Positions 45,055-57,362 of a stretch of 64,000 bases of DNA are shown here, one piece after another. The notes under the pieces were generated by a model. It ran no database searches and was not told where the DNA came from. It worked only from the letters and a program-made list of their open reading frames with translations. The first letter of the stretch is position 1, and every line of letters begins with the position of its first letter. Location: contig NZ_JAVBXD010000017.1 of the NCBI RefSeq assembly GCF_030756675.1, positions 23,545-87,544 of the forward strand, read 5' to 3'. A program made the position numbers and the translations under genes. Source of the DNA: Bacillus multifaciens (GTDB lineage: Bacteria; Bacillota; Bacilli; Bacillales; Bacillaceae_G).

Positions 45055-45316
45055 GATAAAGCGTTGATAGGGAGTAGTAGTTGATTGTGAAGCCTCACAG
45101 AGAGTCGGTGGTTGGTGGAAACCGATGGTTCACGTTGACGAACATCGCCCTTGAGTGCCAAACTGAAGCACTTGCCTAGGTTTGGACGGTAGCTCCGTTA
45201 TTAGCTTGATTCTATTAGAGTCACTGAGGCAAGAATCTTTCTTGCAAAGAAGGGTGGTACCACGAGTCTTTCGTCCCTTCAGCACATAGCTGAAGTGTGG
45301 GCGAAAGACTTTTTTA
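45055..45316 (+). promoter_or_regulatory. T-box riboswitch, isoleucine type, before ilvB
   Basis: The T-box sequence AGGGTGGTACCACG is at 45251-45264, and a terminator (GTCTTTCG with CGAAAGAC plus six T) ends at 45315. In stem I, AGGGAGTAG near 45068 faces GAACATCGCCCT; AGGG pairs with CCCT and leaves ATC (45144-45146) as the specifier in the internal loop, followed by G. Uncharged tRNA-Ile should therefore allow transcription of ilvBNC-leuABCD. Confidence 0.9.
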
Positions 45317-45354
45317 TTTATATAGGTATTTTATAAAGGAGGTTTGTAGAAACG

Positions 45355-47049
45355 ATGTCTTCAAAAACGGAAGAGAAAATGGCAACCGGTGCACAGCTGT
45401 TGTTACATGCGCTTAGAAAGGAAAAGGTAGAAGTCATTTTTGGCTATCCAGGAGGAGCTGTTTTGCCGCTATATGATGCACTTTACGATTGTGAAATTCC
45501 TCATATTTTAACTCGGCATGAGCAAGGAGCGATCCATGCGGCAGAAGGGTATGCAAGAATTACTGGAAAGCCTGGTGTTGTAATTGCTACAAGCGGGCCG
45601 GGAGCGACAAATGTCATTACTGGTTTAGCGGATGCGATGATGGATTCTTTACCGCTCGTCGTGTTTACTGGTCAAGTTGCAACAACGCTCATAGGGAGTG
45701 ACGCCTTTCAAGAAGCGGATGTTATCGGACTTACGATGCCTGTCACAAAACATAATTATCAAGTGCGAAATGTATCGGATTTACCAAGAATTATAAAAGA
45801 AGCATTTCATATTGCTGCAACAGGTAGACCAGGTCCGGTCGTCATTGATCTTCCGAAAAATATGGTTGTAGAAACCGGAGAGCGATGTAGCGATGCTGAG
45901 ATGGATTTACCTGGATATCAGCCGAATTATCATCCGAATCAATTACAAATTACAAAGCTAATGCAAGCAATTGAAACGGCAAAGAAACCACTTATTTTAG
46001 CGGGAGCTGGTGTACTGCATGCGAAAGCGGCAAATGAATTAACCGCATTTGCTCGAATGTATCATCTTCCGGTTGTTCATACATTGCTTGGTCTTGGAGG
46101 ATTTCCAGCAGATGATCCATTGTTTTTAGGGATGGGGGGCATGCACGGCTCATACACAGCAAATATGGCTTTGTATGAATGTGATTTGTTAATAAATATA
46201 GGGGCCCGTTTTGATGATCGTCTGACGGGAAATTTAACGTATTTTGCAAAGGAAGCAACGGTAGCCCATATTGATATTGATCCTGCAGAAATTGGAAAGA
46301 ACGTTGTGGCGGAAATTCCAATTGTAGCCAGTGCGAAGTATGCTTTAGAAGCGTTGCTAGCGTGTAAAGGAGAGAAACAAAATCATAAAGAATGGCTACG
46401 ACTTCTGCAAAAAAGAAAGAATCGTTATCCATTTTGTTATGAAGACGATTCACAAATGTTAAAACCGCAAGCTGCAATTCAAATGCTTTATGAAGTTACA
46501 AATGGAAATGCCATTATAACGACGGATGTTGGACAGCATCAAATGTGGGCCGCTCAATATTATAAACTAAAACAACCTGATAAGTGGATCACATCTGGAG
46601 GTCTTGGAACAATGGGGTTTGGCTTGCCAGCTGCGATAGGGGCGCAAATTGCCGAGCCAAATGAACTCGTTGTAGCAATTGTAGGTGATGCCGGCTTTCA
46701 AATGACATTACAAGAATTAAGTGTTTTAAAGGAACATTGCCTTCCTGTGAAAGTGCTTATTTTAAACAATGAAGCACTTGGAATGGTACGGCAATGGCAA
46801 GATGAGTTTTATAATCAGCGTTATTCGCATTCAGTACTTTCTTGTCAACCAGATTTTGTCATGTTAGCCCATGCGTATGGAATAAAAGGGATCCGGATTG
46901 AACATCTATTAACAGCAAAAGAACAATTAAAAGAGGCGATGAATTTACAAGAACCGGTGCTAATTGACTGCCGCGTTTTACAATCAGAAAAAGTTACGCC
47001 TATGGTTGCCCCGGGCAAAGGTGTTCATCAAATGGAGGGGGTGGAATAG
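45355..47049 (+). CDS. ilvB: Acetolactate synthase large subunit IlvB
   Basis: A 564-residue thiamine diphosphate enzyme; makes acetolactate or acetohydroxybutyrate. N-terminal TPP-activating glutamate in [20 protein letters not shown]/central domain [13 protein letters not shown]-binding [12 protein letters not shown] with [12 protein letters not shown]. Biosynthetic form, since the regulatory subunit follows in an overlapping frame. First gene after the T-box. Confidence 0.97.
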   Translation: MSSKTEEKMATGAQLLLHALRKEKVEVIFGYPGGAVLPLYDALYDCEIPHILTRHEQGAIHAAEGYARITGKPGVVIATSGPGATNVITGLADAMMDSLPLVVFTGQVATTLIGSDAFQEADVIGLTMPVTKHNYQVRNVSDLPRIIKEAFHIAATGRPGPVVIDLPKNMVVETGERCSDAEMDLPGYQPNYHPNQLQITKLMQAIETAKKPLILAGAGVLHAKAANELTAFARMYHLPVVHTLLGLGGFPADDPLFLGMGGMHGSYTANMALYECDLLINIGARFDDRLTGNLTYFAKEATVAHIDIDPAEIGKNVVAEIPIVASAKYALEALLACKGEKQNHKEWLRLLQKRKNRYPFCYEDDSQMLKPQAAIQMLYEVTNGNAIITTDVGQHQMWAAQYYKLKQPDKWITSGGLGTMGFGLPAAIGAQIAEPNELVVAIVGDAGFQMTLQELSVLKEHCLPVKVLILNNEALGMVRQWQDEFYNQRYSHSVLSCQPDFVMLAHAYGIKGIRIEHLLTAKEQLKEAMNLQEPVLIDCRVLQSEKVTPMVAPGKGVHQMEGVE

Positions 47050-47564
47050 TGAAACGGATTGTGACAGCGACAGTTCGGAATCAAAGTGGGGTCTTAAATC
47101 GGATTACCGGCGTGATGGCGAGGAGGCAATTTAATATTGAAAGTATTTCAGTAGGCCATACAGAATCGGCCCATATTTCAAGAATGACATTTGTTGTTCA
47201 TGTTGAAAATGCCCAGCAAGTCGAACAGTTGATTAAACAGCTTCATAAACAAATTGATGTATTAAAAGTATCTGATATTACAGAAGAAGCAATGATTGCA
47301 AGAGAACTTGCACTCATTAAAGTGTCTACATCAATTGCTTCAAGATCGGAATTATATAGTTTAATCGAGCCATTTCGCGCTGCTGTTATCGATGTTGGAA
47401 AGGATTCCATTGTTGTTCAAGTAACAGGAACGCAAGATAAAGTAGAAGCGCTTATTGAATTGTTACGTCCATATGGTTTAAAAGAAATTGCAAGAACAGG
47501 AGTAACGGCTTTTACAAGAAGTATGAAAAAGCAAGATAAACAACAAGTAATGTTAATTAACTAA
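47049..47564 (+). CDS. ilvN: Acetolactate synthase small subunit IlvN/IlvH
   Basis: The 171-residue regulatory subunit that confers valine feedback inhibition. It starts with an ACT domain (VTATVRNQSGVLNRITGVMA and RRQFNIESISVGHTE), followed by the second regulatory domain. GTG start overlaps the ilvB stop (TAGTG). Confidence 0.95.
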   Translation: MKRIVTATVRNQSGVLNRITGVMARRQFNIESISVGHTESAHISRMTFVVHVENAQQVEQLIKQLHKQIDVLKVSDITEEAMIARELALIKVSTSIASRSELYSLIEPFRAAVIDVGKDSIVVQVTGTQDKVEALIELLRPYGLKEIARTGVTAFTRSMKKQDKQQVMLIN

Positions 47565-48602
<1,038 letters not shown>

Positions 48603-48603
48603 T

Positions 48604-50127
48604 ATGAAGCAAATTTTGTTCATGGACACAACGCTTCGCGATGGGGAGCAATCACCTGGAGTAAACTTAAATGAACAAGAAAAACTACAAATTGCAAAGC
48701 AATTAGAGAGACTTGGCATTCATGTGATGGAAGCGGGGTTTGCATCCGCTTCCGAAGGTGATTTTCGGTCGGTTAAGCAAATTGCTGAAACCATTCAAAA
48801 TGCTTCTGTTATGAGTCTGGCCCGAGCAAAGGAAAGTGATATTCGTACTGCATATGAAGCGTTAAAAGGAGGTGTATCTCCCCGGTTACATGTCTTTCTC
48901 GCAACGAGTGATATTCATATGAAATATAAGCTCCGTATGTCAAAGGAGGAAGTATTAGATACAATTTATCGCTCAGTAAAACTTGGAAAATCATTATTTC
49001 CAGCGGTGCAGTTTTCAGCAGAAGATGCAACGCGCACAACCTCTTCTTTTTTAGCGGAAGCTGTAGAAGTGGCGATTCGCGCCGGGGCGGATGTCATTAA
49101 TATTCCTGATACAGTAGGATATACAAATCCAGAAGAATATTATTCTCTTTTCCGATATTTGCAAGAACATGTTCTATCTTATGAGAAAGCTCTTTTCTCT
49201 TGTCATTGTCATGATGATCTTGGCATGGCAGTAGCCAATTCATTAGCGGCAATTGAAGGCGGTGCACTTCAAGTAGAAGGAACGATTAATGGCATTGGAG
49301 AACGTGCTGGTAATGCTGCTCTCGAAGAAGTTGCAGTTGCACTTCATATTCGAAATGATTATTACGGGGCGTCATCTTCCATACAATTAAAAGAAATTAA
49401 AAGGGCGAGTACACTTGTAAGTCGATTAACGGGAATGGTTGTTCCAAAAAATAAAGCAATTGTTGGTGCCAATGCGTTTGCCCATGAATCTGGTATTCAT
49501 CAAGATGGAGTTTTAAAGGAAGCATCTACTTACGAGATTATTTCACCTTCTCTTGTAGGAGAAGAACGAAATCAATTTGTACTTGGGAAACACTCTGGAC
49601 GACATGCTTTTACAGAGAAGATGAAAGAGTTAGGATATGATTTTACAGAAGAAGAGAGGGATTTAGCATTTCGTGCATTTAAACGGTTAGCGGATCGAAA
49701 GAAAGAAATTACAGAAGAAGATCTGCGAGCGCTTGTTTTAGGAGAAACTACATTTGCTAAGCAACAGTACGATATTAAACAGTTGCAAGTTCATTTTGTA
49801 TCGAACAGCATTCAAAGTGCAACCGTCTGCTTAGAAGATAGTGAAGGGAATGAGCTAGAGGATGCGGCGACTGGAGCTGGTAGTATTGAAGCTATTTATA
49901 ATGCAATTCAAAGAATTCTTCATTTACGATGTGAGCTTGCTGACTATCGTATTCAATCCATTACGCAAGGACAAGATGCGTTAGCCCATGTTCATGTTGA
50001 ATTGAAAGAAGATGGGCATCAAATTTCTGGTTTTGGCGTAGCGCAAGATGTACTGGAAGCTTCGGCCCGTGCTTACGTATATGCAGCCGGGAAATTAAAA
50101 GCATTGCGATCACTTACAAAATCGTAA
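48604..50127 (+). CDS. leuA: 2-isopropylmalate synthase LeuA
   Basis: Condenses acetyl-CoA and 2-ketoisovalerate, first step of leucine synthesis. 507 residues: TIM barrel with [13 protein letters not shown] and the metal motif [15 protein letters not shown], then a C-terminal allosteric domain ([14 protein letters not shown]) for leucine inhibition. Two bases after ilvC, so coupled. Confidence 0.97.
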   Translation: MKQILFMDTTLRDGEQSPGVNLNEQEKLQIAKQLERLGIHVMEAGFASASEGDFRSVKQIAETIQNASVMSLARAKESDIRTAYEALKGGVSPRLHVFLATSDIHMKYKLRMSKEEVLDTIYRSVKLGKSLFPAVQFSAEDATRTTSSFLAEAVEVAIRAGADVINIPDTVGYTNPEEYYSLFRYLQEHVLSYEKALFSCHCHDDLGMAVANSLAAIEGGALQVEGTINGIGERAGNAALEEVAVALHIRNDYYGASSSIQLKEIKRASTLVSRLTGMVVPKNKAIVGANAFAHESGIHQDGVLKEASTYEIISPSLVGEERNQFVLGKHSGRHAFTEKMKELGYDFTEEERDLAFRAFKRLADRKKEITEEDLRALVLGETTFAKQQYDIKQLQVHFVSNSIQSATVCLEDSEGNELEDAATGAGSIEAIYNAIQRILHLRCELADYRIQSITQGQDALAHVHVELKEDGHQISGFGVAQDVLEASARAYVYAAGKLKALRSLTKS

Positions 50128-50141
50128 AGGAGTGCTTGAAG

Positions 50142-51206
50142 ATGGAAAAACGAATTGTATGTTTAGCTGGTGATGGTGTTGGCCCGGAAATTATGACGAG
50201 TGCCAAGCAAGTACTAGAGATGGTAGAAAGATTATATGGTCATCAGTTTTATCTGCAAGATGAATTATTTGGAGGAGCGGCAATCGATGCATTGGGTCAG
50301 CCGCTTCCGTCCCGCACATTAACAGCATGCTTAGCAAGTGACGCGGTATTATTAGGTGCAGTTGGAGGACCATATTGGGATCATGCGAAAGAACGTCCTG
50401 AACAAGGGCTTCTAACTCTGCGAAAAGGCTTAGGTGTATTCGCGAATGTTCGCCCAGTTTCTGTAGAAGAAGCAACAGCGCACTTATCACCGTTAAAAGC
50501 AGCGGAGCAAGTTGATTTTGTTGTCGTTCGGGAATTAACAGGTGGCATCTATTTTTCGTTTCCGAAAGAGCGGACAGAAGAAGTGGCAACAGACACACTT
50601 ACTTATCATCGACGTGAAGTAGAACGAATTGTTTCCTATGCATTTCAATTAGCGAAAAAACGTCGTAAAAAAGTAACTTCTATTGATAAGGCGAATGTTT
50701 TAGAATCTAGTAAACTGTGGAGACAAGTTACAGAAGAAGTAGCAGCTCGTCATCCTGAGGTAGAGCTAGAACATTTATTAGTAGATGCTGCTGCAATGGA
50801 ACTCATTCGTAACCCAAGGCGATTTGATGTGATCGTTACAGAAAATTTATTTGGTGATATTTTAAGTGATGAAGCATCTGTATTAGCAGGTTCATTAGGC
50901 ATGTTACCGTCTGCAAGTCATGCGGAGAATGGCCCATCTCTTTATGAGCCAATTCATGGATCAGCGCCAGATATTGCTGGGAAAAATAAAGTGAATCCAA
51001 TCGCTATGCTTCGCTCAGTCGCAATGATGCTTGGGCAATCATTTGGATTAAGAAAAGAAGGAGAAGCAATTGAAGAAGCTATTTCTACAGTACTTCGTTC
51101 TGGAAAATGTACTGCAGATTTAGGCGGGAATGAAACGACAACTTCGTTTACAAAGTATGTATTACAGGCGATGGAAGAGCAGGCACTAGTGGGGAGATGG
51201 CGATAA
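50142..51206 (+). CDS. leuB: 3-isopropylmalate dehydrogenase LeuB
   Basis: NAD-dependent oxidative decarboxylase of 354 residues. Motifs: [40 protein letters not shown] and [21 protein letters not shown] at 50142 lies at proper distance from AAAGGAG; a TTG at 50136 is too close. Its end meets the leuC start. Confidence 0.96.
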   Translation: MEKRIVCLAGDGVGPEIMTSAKQVLEMVERLYGHQFYLQDELFGGAAIDALGQPLPSRTLTACLASDAVLLGAVGGPYWDHAKERPEQGLLTLRKGLGVFANVRPVSVEEATAHLSPLKAAEQVDFVVVRELTGGIYFSFPKERTEEVATDTLTYHRREVERIVSYAFQLAKKRRKKVTSIDKANVLESSKLWRQVTEEVAARHPEVELEHLLVDAAAMELIRNPRRFDVIVTENLFGDILSDEASVLAGSLGMLPSASHAENGPSLYEPIHGSAPDIAGKNKVNPIAMLRSVAMMLGQSFGLRKEGEAIEEAISTVLRSGKCTADLGGNETTTSFTKYVLQAMEEQALVGRWR

Positions 51207-52600
51207 TGGGAAAGACACTATTTGATAAACTATGGGAACGGCATATTGTAGCAACAGATGAGAATGGACTGGATTTATTATATATTGACCTTCATCTCGT
51301 TCATGAAGTAACATCACCGCAAGCCTTTGAGGGCTTGCGGCTTGCAAATCGAACTGTACGGCGTCCAGATTTAACGTTTGCGACAATGGATCATAATGTC
51401 CCGACAAAGGATGTATGGAACATTACAGATGAAATCGCAAAACAACAGATGGATACGCTTCGTCATAATTGCGAACAATTCCATGTACAATTAGCGGATA
51501 TGGGAGATGAAGGGCAAGGAATTGTGCATGTGATTGGGCCGGAACTTGGATTAACACAACCGGGAAAAACGATTGTGTGCGGCGATAGTCATACAGCGAC
51601 ACATGGAGCGTTTGGAGCGCTGGCGTTCGGGATTGGTACGAGCGAGGTTGAACATGTATTAGCGACTCAAACTTTGTGGCAGCGAAAGCCGAAAGCGATG
51701 GGAGTAGAATTAAAAGGAACGCTGCCAAATGGTGTATATGCAAAAGATATTATTTTACATTTACTTGCTACATATGGTGTGTCTATTGGGACAGGACATG
51801 TAATAGAGTTCTATGGAGACGCTGTAGAAGAAATGACAATGGAAGAGCGAATGACGCTTTGTAATATGGCGATTGAGGGAGGAGCAAAAGCAGGCATGAT
51901 TGCTCCGGATGAAACGACGTTTACTTATGTAAGAGAGCGCCAATATGCACCGAAAGAATTTGAACAAGCAGTGGAAAACTGGCGTGAATTATACACGGAT
52001 GAAGATGCAGTGTATGACGCAGTCTTTACAATTGATGTGTCAAATTTGGCGCCGTATGTAACATGGGGTACCAATCCAGGAATGGGCCTTCGCATTGACG
52101 AGGTACTTCCGGCACCGAATGATAAAAACGATGAACGTGCCTATGCATATATGGGCCTTCAACCAGGACAACGTGTAACGGATATTCCAATTCAACACGT
52201 GTTTATCGGTTCTTGTACAAATTCCCGTTTGTCTGATTTAGAAATTGCTGCTGTGGTTGTAAGGGGGAGGAAGGTAAAAACGGGCGTGCGAGCTCTTGTT
52301 GTCCCAGGATCAAAACAAGTGAGAGATGCAGCAATGAAAAAAGGATTACACCTTATTTTTGAAGAAGCGGGATTTGAATGGCGAGAACCTGGATGTTCAA
52401 TGTGTCTTGGCATGAATCCAGATCAAGTGCCAGAAGGTGAACATTGTGCTTCTACTTCAAACCGGAATTTTGAAGGAAGGCAAGGAAAAGGAGCAAGAAC
52501 ACATCTCGTTAGCCCAGCTATGGCTGCAGCCGCAGCAATTCATGGTTCTTTTGTTGATGTGAGAAAGGAGAACTACGATGAAGCCATTTCATATTCATAA
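51206..52600 (+). CDS. leuC: 3-isopropylmalate dehydratase large subunit LeuC
   Basis: Aconitase-family subunit of 464 residues carrying the 4Fe-4S cluster: cysteines in [12 protein letters not shown] and [25 protein letters not shown] is the substrate-side motif. ATG at 51206 chosen (GGGGAG ten bases upstream; family begins [10 protein letters not shown]). Ends inside leuD, which starts 23 bases earlier. Confidence 0.96.
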   Translation: MGKTLFDKLWERHIVATDENGLDLLYIDLHLVHEVTSPQAFEGLRLANRTVRRPDLTFATMDHNVPTKDVWNITDEIAKQQMDTLRHNCEQFHVQLADMGDEGQGIVHVIGPELGLTQPGKTIVCGDSHTATHGAFGALAFGIGTSEVEHVLATQTLWQRKPKAMGVELKGTLPNGVYAKDIILHLLATYGVSIGTGHVIEFYGDAVEEMTMEERMTLCNMAIEGGAKAGMIAPDETTFTYVRERQYAPKEFEQAVENWRELYTDEDAVYDAVFTIDVSNLAPYVTWGTNPGMGLRIDEVLPAPNDKNDERAYAYMGLQPGQRVTDIPIQHVFIGSCTNSRLSDLEIAAVVVRGRKVKTGVRALVVPGSKQVRDAAMKKGLHLIFEEAGFEWREPGCSMCLGMNPDQVPEGEHCASTSNRNFEGRQGKGARTHLVSPAMAAAAAIHGSFVDVRKENYDEAISYS

Positions 52601-53156
52601 AGGGAAAATTGCGGTGTTGATGCATGATAATATTGATACCGATCAAATCATTCCAAAGCAGTATTTAAAACGGATTGAAAGGACAGGGTTTGGAGAGTTT
52701 CTGTTTGATGAATGGCGTTATTTAGATAACCGTCAAGAAAACCTTGCATTTCCGCTGAACGCTCCTGAGCGAAAAGGAGCTACGATTTTAATTACAGGAG
52801 AAAACTTCGGTTGCGGATCTTCTAGAGAACATGCCCCGTGGGCGCTTGCAGATTACGGATTTCGGGTTATTATTTCGGGAAGTTTTGCGGATATTTTTTA
52901 TATGAATTGTACAAAAAATGGAATTCTTCCGATTGTAATGGAAAAGGACATTCGTAAGCAACTTGCATCTATAGCTCCGCAGACAATGATAGAAATAGAT
53001 TTAGAGAATGAAGTAATAATAACTCCTGAGAATCGTTTTTCTTTTTCTATTGAACGCATGTGGAAAGAAAAGTTGCTGAGCGGTTTAGATGATATTGGGG
53101 TTACACTTCAGTATGAGAATGCGATTACTGAATATGAAATGAAAATATGTCGTTAA
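52578..53156 (+). CDS. leuD: 3-isopropylmalate dehydratase small subunit LeuD
   Basis: Swivel-domain partner of LeuC, 192 residues, with [15 protein letters not shown] and [20 protein letters not shown]. Overlaps leuC by 23 bases. Last gene of the ilv-leu run; no clear hairpin terminator is seen before the his promoter. Confidence 0.96.
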   Translation: MKPFHIHKGKIAVLMHDNIDTDQIIPKQYLKRIERTGFGEFLFDEWRYLDNRQENLAFPLNAPERKGATILITGENFGCGSSREHAPWALADYGFRVIISGSFADIFYMNCTKNGILPIVMEKDIRKQLASIAPQTMIEIDLENEVIITPENRFSFSIERMWKEKLLSGLDDIGVTLQYENAITEYEMKICR

Positions 53157-53210
53157 TGGATAGAATTACAAAATGAATGCCACATTTTGTTGGAAGTTAA
53201 AAGAAAATTA

Positions 53211-53239
53211 TTTACTTTCAGTTTAATTGGTAGTATACT
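53211..53239 (+). promoter_or_regulatory. Promoter of the his leader
   Basis: TTTACT (53211-53216) and TATACT (53234-53239) with a 17-base spacer. It lies directly before the leader peptide gene. Confidence 0.7.
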
Positions 53240-53268
53240 GACCTAAAATTAAGAGGAGAAAGGGAGTA

Positions 53269-53325
53269 ATGACAATGTTTACTTTCCAATCAGTCATTTT
53301 ATTTACACAACATCATCATACGTAA
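53269..53325 (+). CDS. his operon leader peptide, 18 aa with three consecutive His codons
   Basis: ATG at 53269 follows AGAGGAGAAAGGGAGTA, an excellent binding site. The peptide is MTMFTFQSVILFTQHHHT; the three CAT codons (53311-53319) sit just before the stop at 53323-53325. A nest of competing hairpins starts two bases later and ends in a terminator upstream of hisZ. This is the form of a ribosome-mediated attenuator that senses charged tRNA-His. Confidence 0.8.
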   Translation: MTMFTFQSVILFTQHHHT

Positions 53326-53326
53326 A

Positions 53327-53432
53327 CCCTTGAACCTAGCGTGAAAAAACGTGTAGGTACAAGGGTTATTCCTGTTGTACCTACATTCTCCAAAGAGCTA
53401 TGTAGGTATTTTTATCTACATAGCTCTTTTTT
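53327..53432 (+). promoter_or_regulatory. Attenuator of the his operon (alternative hairpins and terminator)
   Basis: Five segments can pair in turn. 1:2 is CCCTTGAACCTA (53327-53338) with TAGGTACAAGGG (53354-53365), one mismatch. 2:3 is GTAGGTACAA (53353-53362) with TTGTACCTAC (53375-53384). 3:4 is TACCTACAT (53378-53386) with ATGTAGGTA (53400-53408). 4:5 is the terminator AGAGCTATGTAG (53394-53405) with CTACATAGCTCT (53416-53427) plus T-run. States 1:2 with 3:4 (readthrough) and 2:3 with 4:5 (termination) exclude each other. Confidence 0.8.
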
Positions 53433-53596
53433 CGTTTTCTAAGCGCTAAGTTATGGATGTATGAGTTATGGTGAAGATGAAACCGCTAGTGAGCGAAGTT
53501 CAAGAAATGAAAAAGGGACATATAAGAGAATCATGTTCAATATGTTATCTTTGTAGATTTTTTAAATACATGTGTTAAGAAAGTGGAGGTGTGATG
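53433..53596. other. Spacer between his attenuator and hisZ
   Basis: 164 bases; no gene, only the hisZ ribosome binding site (GTGGAGGTG) at its end. Confidence 0.5.
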
Positions 53597-54859
53597 ATGA
53601 AAAAATGGAAACGAGCCAATCCAAACGGAACGAGAGATTTTCTGTTTCAAGAATGTACATTAATGGAGGAGACTGAACAAAGGTTAAGGCGTACATTTAT
53701 TGAGAGGGGATACGAAGAAATACGGACACCTATGATCGAATTTTATGATGTATTTGCGTTTCAAAATCGTCCGATTGACGAGGAGAAGATGTATAAGTTT
53801 TTTGATTCTGAGGGACGCATCCTCGTTCTTAGACCTGATATGACAATCCCGCTGGCACGTGTAATTGGAACAAAAAGAATGGAAGCTCCTTTGAAATTAA
53901 CCTATAGTGGAAATGTTTTTAGGGCAAATGAATCTTTAACAGGAAAATATAACGAAATGACACAAACTGGAATTGAGATTATCGGCATCGATAATATACG
54001 TGCTGAAATCGAGTGTATTGTAAGCACAATTGTCGCCTTGCAATCAGTAGGTATTCAATCATTTAAAATTGAAATTGGTCAAGTGGAACTGTATAAGTCC
54101 ATTGTGAAAAAGTTGTCTTTACGAGAAGAAGATGAATATACATTGCGAGAATGTATTGAGAGTAAAAATTATGCTGCTTTGTCTCAGTTTCTCCAAGAAC
54201 AGCAATTAGATATGCAAGATGAAACGGTGCAATTATTACAAAAGTTACCTCGTTTATTTGGTGGATTAGAAGTGGTTGAAGAAGCTGAGAAACTTGCTGT
54301 CAGTCAAGAGATGCAGCGAGCCATTACACGGATCAAAGATATATATGAAAACATGGAACGTCTTGGGTATGGTGGGTATATTTCGATTGATCTGGGGATG
54401 ATTCAACATCTTCATTATTATACGGGTGTGATCTTTCGTGGATATATAAGTGATATTGGAGAAGAGATTGTCAGTGGCGGGAGATATGATGAACTTATTG
54501 GGAATTTTGGAGGGTCTTTATCTGCAGTAGGATTAGCGATACAAGTAAATCAAATTGTTCGGACTTTACAAGAACGGAAGGAAACACCATATCAAAAACA
54601 AATCGACGCTCTCATATATTACTCATTAGATGTGATTTCAGAAGCAGAGAAATTACGTACTTTATTTAGGAAAGATGGTGTGAAAGCAGAACTATCCATG
54701 TTAGACAATTTACAAGATACTTTTCAATTTGCAAGAAAACTCGATGTAAAAACGGTAATTGATGTATCAGGAGATACGTTAACTCAGTATGTATGGAAAG
54801 GGAAATGGATTATGCGGAAAAAAGGAGAATCCTCATGCGTAACATTCAAATTGCGTTAA
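53597..54859 (+). CDS. hisZ: ATP phosphoribosyltransferase regulatory subunit HisZ
   Basis: A histidyl-tRNA-synthetase-like protein (420 residues) that lacks the anticodon domain and activates the short form of HisG. Class II core motifs: [28 protein letters not shown] and [13 protein letters not shown]. The third in-frame start (53597, [14 protein letters not shown]) fits the binding site best. First structural gene of hisZGDBHAFIEJ; overlaps hisG by 25 bases. Confidence 0.95.
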   Translation: MKKWKRANPNGTRDFLFQECTLMEETEQRLRRTFIERGYEEIRTPMIEFYDVFAFQNRPIDEEKMYKFFDSEGRILVLRPDMTIPLARVIGTKRMEAPLKLTYSGNVFRANESLTGKYNEMTQTGIEIIGIDNIRAEIECIVSTIVALQSVGIQSFKIEIGQVELYKSIVKKLSLREEDEYTLRECIESKNYAALSQFLQEQQLDMQDETVQLLQKLPRLFGGLEVVEEAEKLAVSQEMQRAITRIKDIYENMERLGYGGYISIDLGMIQHLHYYTGVIFRGYISDIGEEIVSGGRYDELIGNFGGSLSAVGLAIQVNQIVRTLQERKETPYQKQIDALIYYSLDVISEAEKLRTLFRKDGVKAELSMLDNLQDTFQFARKLDVKTVIDVSGDTLTQYVWKGKWIMRKKGESSCVTFKLR

Positions 54860-55470
54860 CAAAAGGAAGGTTAGAAAAACATGTAATTCCCCTATTTGAA
54901 CGAATTGGTATTGATTGTTCGGAGCTAAAAGATAAAGGAAGGAAGCTCGTCTTTCAAAGTAAGAACGCAAACATTTCATTTATTCTTGTAAAGGCAGTTG
55001 ATGTCGTAACATATGTCGAGCATGGTATAGCTGATATTGGTATTGTTGGGAAAGATATTTTACTTGAATATGAGAATGATATATATGAAATGATTGACTT
55101 AGGAGTAGGCTGTTGTAAAGTTTGTGTTGCTTCCACTTTGTCTTATAATCCAAATGGTTATAACAAAAAAAGGATTGCAACTAAATATCCGAATATTACT
55201 TCTGCATACTTTCGTAAGAAGGGAGAAGATGTAGAGATTATTAAAATAGAAGGTTCTGTTGAGATTGCTCCTTTATTAGGATTAGCAGATGCAATCGTCG
55301 ATATTGTAGAAACAGGACAAACGTTGAAAGAAAACGGCTTAGTCGTATTCGAAGAAATTTGCGGCATTTCAGCACGTTTCATTGTAAATAAAGCATCTTT
55401 AAAAATGAAAAAAGACGAAATATTCAATATTATAAATAAAATAGAGAATGTTGTAGCAGAAAAGAAGTAA
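54835..55470 (+). CDS. hisG: ATP phosphoribosyltransferase HisG (short form)
   Basis: First enzyme of histidine synthesis, 211 residues, the short form that needs HisZ. Seen are the N-terminal [25 protein letters not shown] and the phosphate loop region [14 protein letters not shown]. The ATG at 54835 ([11 protein letters not shown]) lies within the end of hisZ behind AAAGGAG; the longer frame from 54793 is hisZ sequence in another frame. Confidence 0.96.
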   Translation: MRNIQIALTKGRLEKHVIPLFERIGIDCSELKDKGRKLVFQSKNANISFILVKAVDVVTYVEHGIADIGIVGKDILLEYENDIYEMIDLGVGCCKVCVASTLSYNPNGYNKKRIATKYPNITSAYFRKKGEDVEIIKIEGSVEIAPLLGLADAIVDIVETGQTLKENGLVVFEEICGISARFIVNKASLKMKKDEIFNIINKIENVVAEKK

Positions 55471-55484
55471 AGGGGGAAGGAAAG

Positions 55485-56777
55485 ATGGACGTTATATATG
55501 AGGAGTATTCTACTATTTTATGTAAAGTGAAACAGCTTCGCGAACAAGCAAATACAGTAGAAGTAACGATTCAACAAGATGTGAAGGAAATTGTTACAAA
55601 TGTAAAGGAAAAGAAAGATGAAGCGCTTTTTTCGTATACAAAGGCTTTTGACGGAGTAGAGTTGGCTCAATTTCAAGTTTCAGAAGAAGAATTGGAAATC
55701 GCATATAGACGTGTCGACTCAGCATTTTTAGCAGCATTGCAAGAAGCAAAAAAGAATATCATTTCATATCACGAAAAGCAAAAAAGACAGGCATTTATTG
55801 ATACAGAGGAAGAAGGGATAATTCGAGGTCAAGTTGTTAGGCCGCTACAAACCGTTGGCGTGTATGTACCAGGGGGAACGGCAGCATATCCATCATCGGT
55901 TCTAATGAATGTTTTGCCAGCAAAAATTGCGGGCGTCAATAAAATTGTCATGGTAACACCGCCAAACCGTGAAGGAGTAGACCCTCATATTTTAGCAGCC
56001 GCAAAAGTTGCTGGGGTTGATGAGGTGTATACGGCGGGAGGAGCGCAAGCAATTGCTGCGTTAGCATACGGAACGGAATCGATTCCGCGTGTTGATAAGA
56101 TTGTCGGACCAGGAAATATATATGTTGCATTAGCGAAACGTGAAGTATTTGGTTCCGTTCATATCGATATGATTGCTGGTCCTTCTGAAATTGTTGTTAT
56201 TGCTGATGAAACGGGAAATGCGGCATATATTGCGGCTGATTTATTATCACAAGCAGAGCATGATAGACGAGCAACTGCTATTTGCATCACAACTTGTTTG
56301 GAATTAGCACAGGAAGTGAATAGGGAAATAGAAAAACAATTGATGAACCTACCGAGAAGTGAAATAGCTCGTGAATCCATTAATAGAAACGGAGCAATTC
56401 TTGTTGTAGAATCGCTGGAGCAAGCATTTCATCTCTCGAATGAAATCGCGCCGGAACATTTAGAACTGCATATAAAGGAACCAATGACAGCTCTTTCGTC
56501 AATTCAACATGCAGGCTCTATATTTTTAGGTCCATATGCGCCGGAGCCGTTAGGTGACTATATGGCAGGTCCGAATCATGTGTTACCAACGAGCGGAACA
56601 GCAAGATTCTTTTCCCCATTATCTGTTGATGATTTTATGAAAAAATCGAGCTTTTTATTTTATACAAAAGAGGCTCTTGGAAAGGTGCAACATCATATTG
56701 TCAATTTAGCGGAAAAAGAAGGGTTACAAGCCCATGCAAGAGCAATTGAGATTCGTTTTAAGGGAGGAGAAAAGTGA
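55485..56777 (+). CDS. hisD: Histidinol dehydrogenase HisD
   Basis: NAD- and zinc-dependent enzyme (430 residues) performing the last two oxidation steps. Motifs: [33 protein letters not shown] and the zinc-site region AEHD ([12 protein letters not shown]), with APEHLELH and [13 protein letters not shown]. Follows hisG by 14 bases behind AAAGGGGGAAGG. Confidence 0.97.
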   Translation: MDVIYEEYSTILCKVKQLREQANTVEVTIQQDVKEIVTNVKEKKDEALFSYTKAFDGVELAQFQVSEEELEIAYRRVDSAFLAALQEAKKNIISYHEKQKRQAFIDTEEEGIIRGQVVRPLQTVGVYVPGGTAAYPSSVLMNVLPAKIAGVNKIVMVTPPNREGVDPHILAAAKVAGVDEVYTAGGAQAIAALAYGTESIPRVDKIVGPGNIYVALAKREVFGSVHIDMIAGPSEIVVIADETGNAAYIAADLLSQAEHDRRATAICITTCLELAQEVNREIEKQLMNLPRSEIARESINRNGAILVVESLEQAFHLSNEIAPEHLELHIKEPMTALSSIQHAGSIFLGPYAPEPLGDYMAGPNHVLPTSGTARFFSPLSVDDFMKKSSFLFYTKEALGKVQHHIVNLAEKEGLQAHARAIEIRFKGGEK

Positions 56778-57361
56778 TGCGCGCTGCAAAACAAACGAGA
56801 AGTACAACAGAAACAAAAATTTCAGTAGCACTGCAATTAGATGGGAATCAAGAAATTTCAATTCAAACAGGAGTTGGTTTTTTTGATCATATGCTGACTT
56901 TATTTGCAAAGCATGGTCGTTTCGGATTGCAAATTGAAGCCGATGGTGATGTATATATTGATGCTCATCATACAGTAGAAGATGTTGGAATTGTTCTGGG
57001 GAATTGTTTAAAAGAAGCACTTGGTGATAAAGCGGGAATTAACCGTTACGGTACAGCTTATGTACCAATGGACGAAGCATTAGGGTTTGTTACGGTTGAT
57101 ATAAGCGGAAGGTCGCATCTGGTATTTGATGGTGAATTTGCAAATCCCAAACTTGGTGACTTTGATACAGAGCTAACAGAAGAATTTTTTCGGGCAGTTG
57201 CTCATGCGGCGAACATCACATTACATGTACGTGTTTTATATGGAAGCAACACGCATCACAAAATTGAAGCGCTCTTTAAAGCATTTGGACGTGCACTCTG
57301 TGAGGCTACTGAGAAAAATGAAAAAATTGCCGGGGTAAATTCTACGAAAGGACTGTTGTAA
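56777..57361 (+). CDS. hisB: Imidazoleglycerol-phosphate dehydratase HisB
   Basis: Manganese enzyme of 194 residues, single-domain (not fused to the phosphatase). Metal-binding motifs [35 protein letters not shown] and [16 protein letters not shown] at 56777 is one codon after a GTG and better spaced from AAGGGAGGAG. Overlaps the hisD stop. Confidence 0.97.
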   Translation: MRAAKQTRSTTETKISVALQLDGNQEISIQTGVGFFDHMLTLFAKHGRFGLQIEADGDVYIDAHHTVEDVGIVLGNCLKEALGDKAGINRYGTAYVPMDEALGFVTVDISGRSHLVFDGEFANPKLGDFDTELTEEFFRAVAHAANITLHVRVLYGSNTHHKIEALFKAFGRALCEATEKNEKIAGVNSTKGLL

Positions 57362-57362
57362 T

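Noticed and set aside
45992-46477. 161-residue minus-strand frame inside ilvB
   Set aside because: Shadow of a conserved gene; no binding site and odd composition.
50191-50598. 135-residue minus-strand frame inside leuB
   Set aside because: Shadow frame opposite a conserved coding region.
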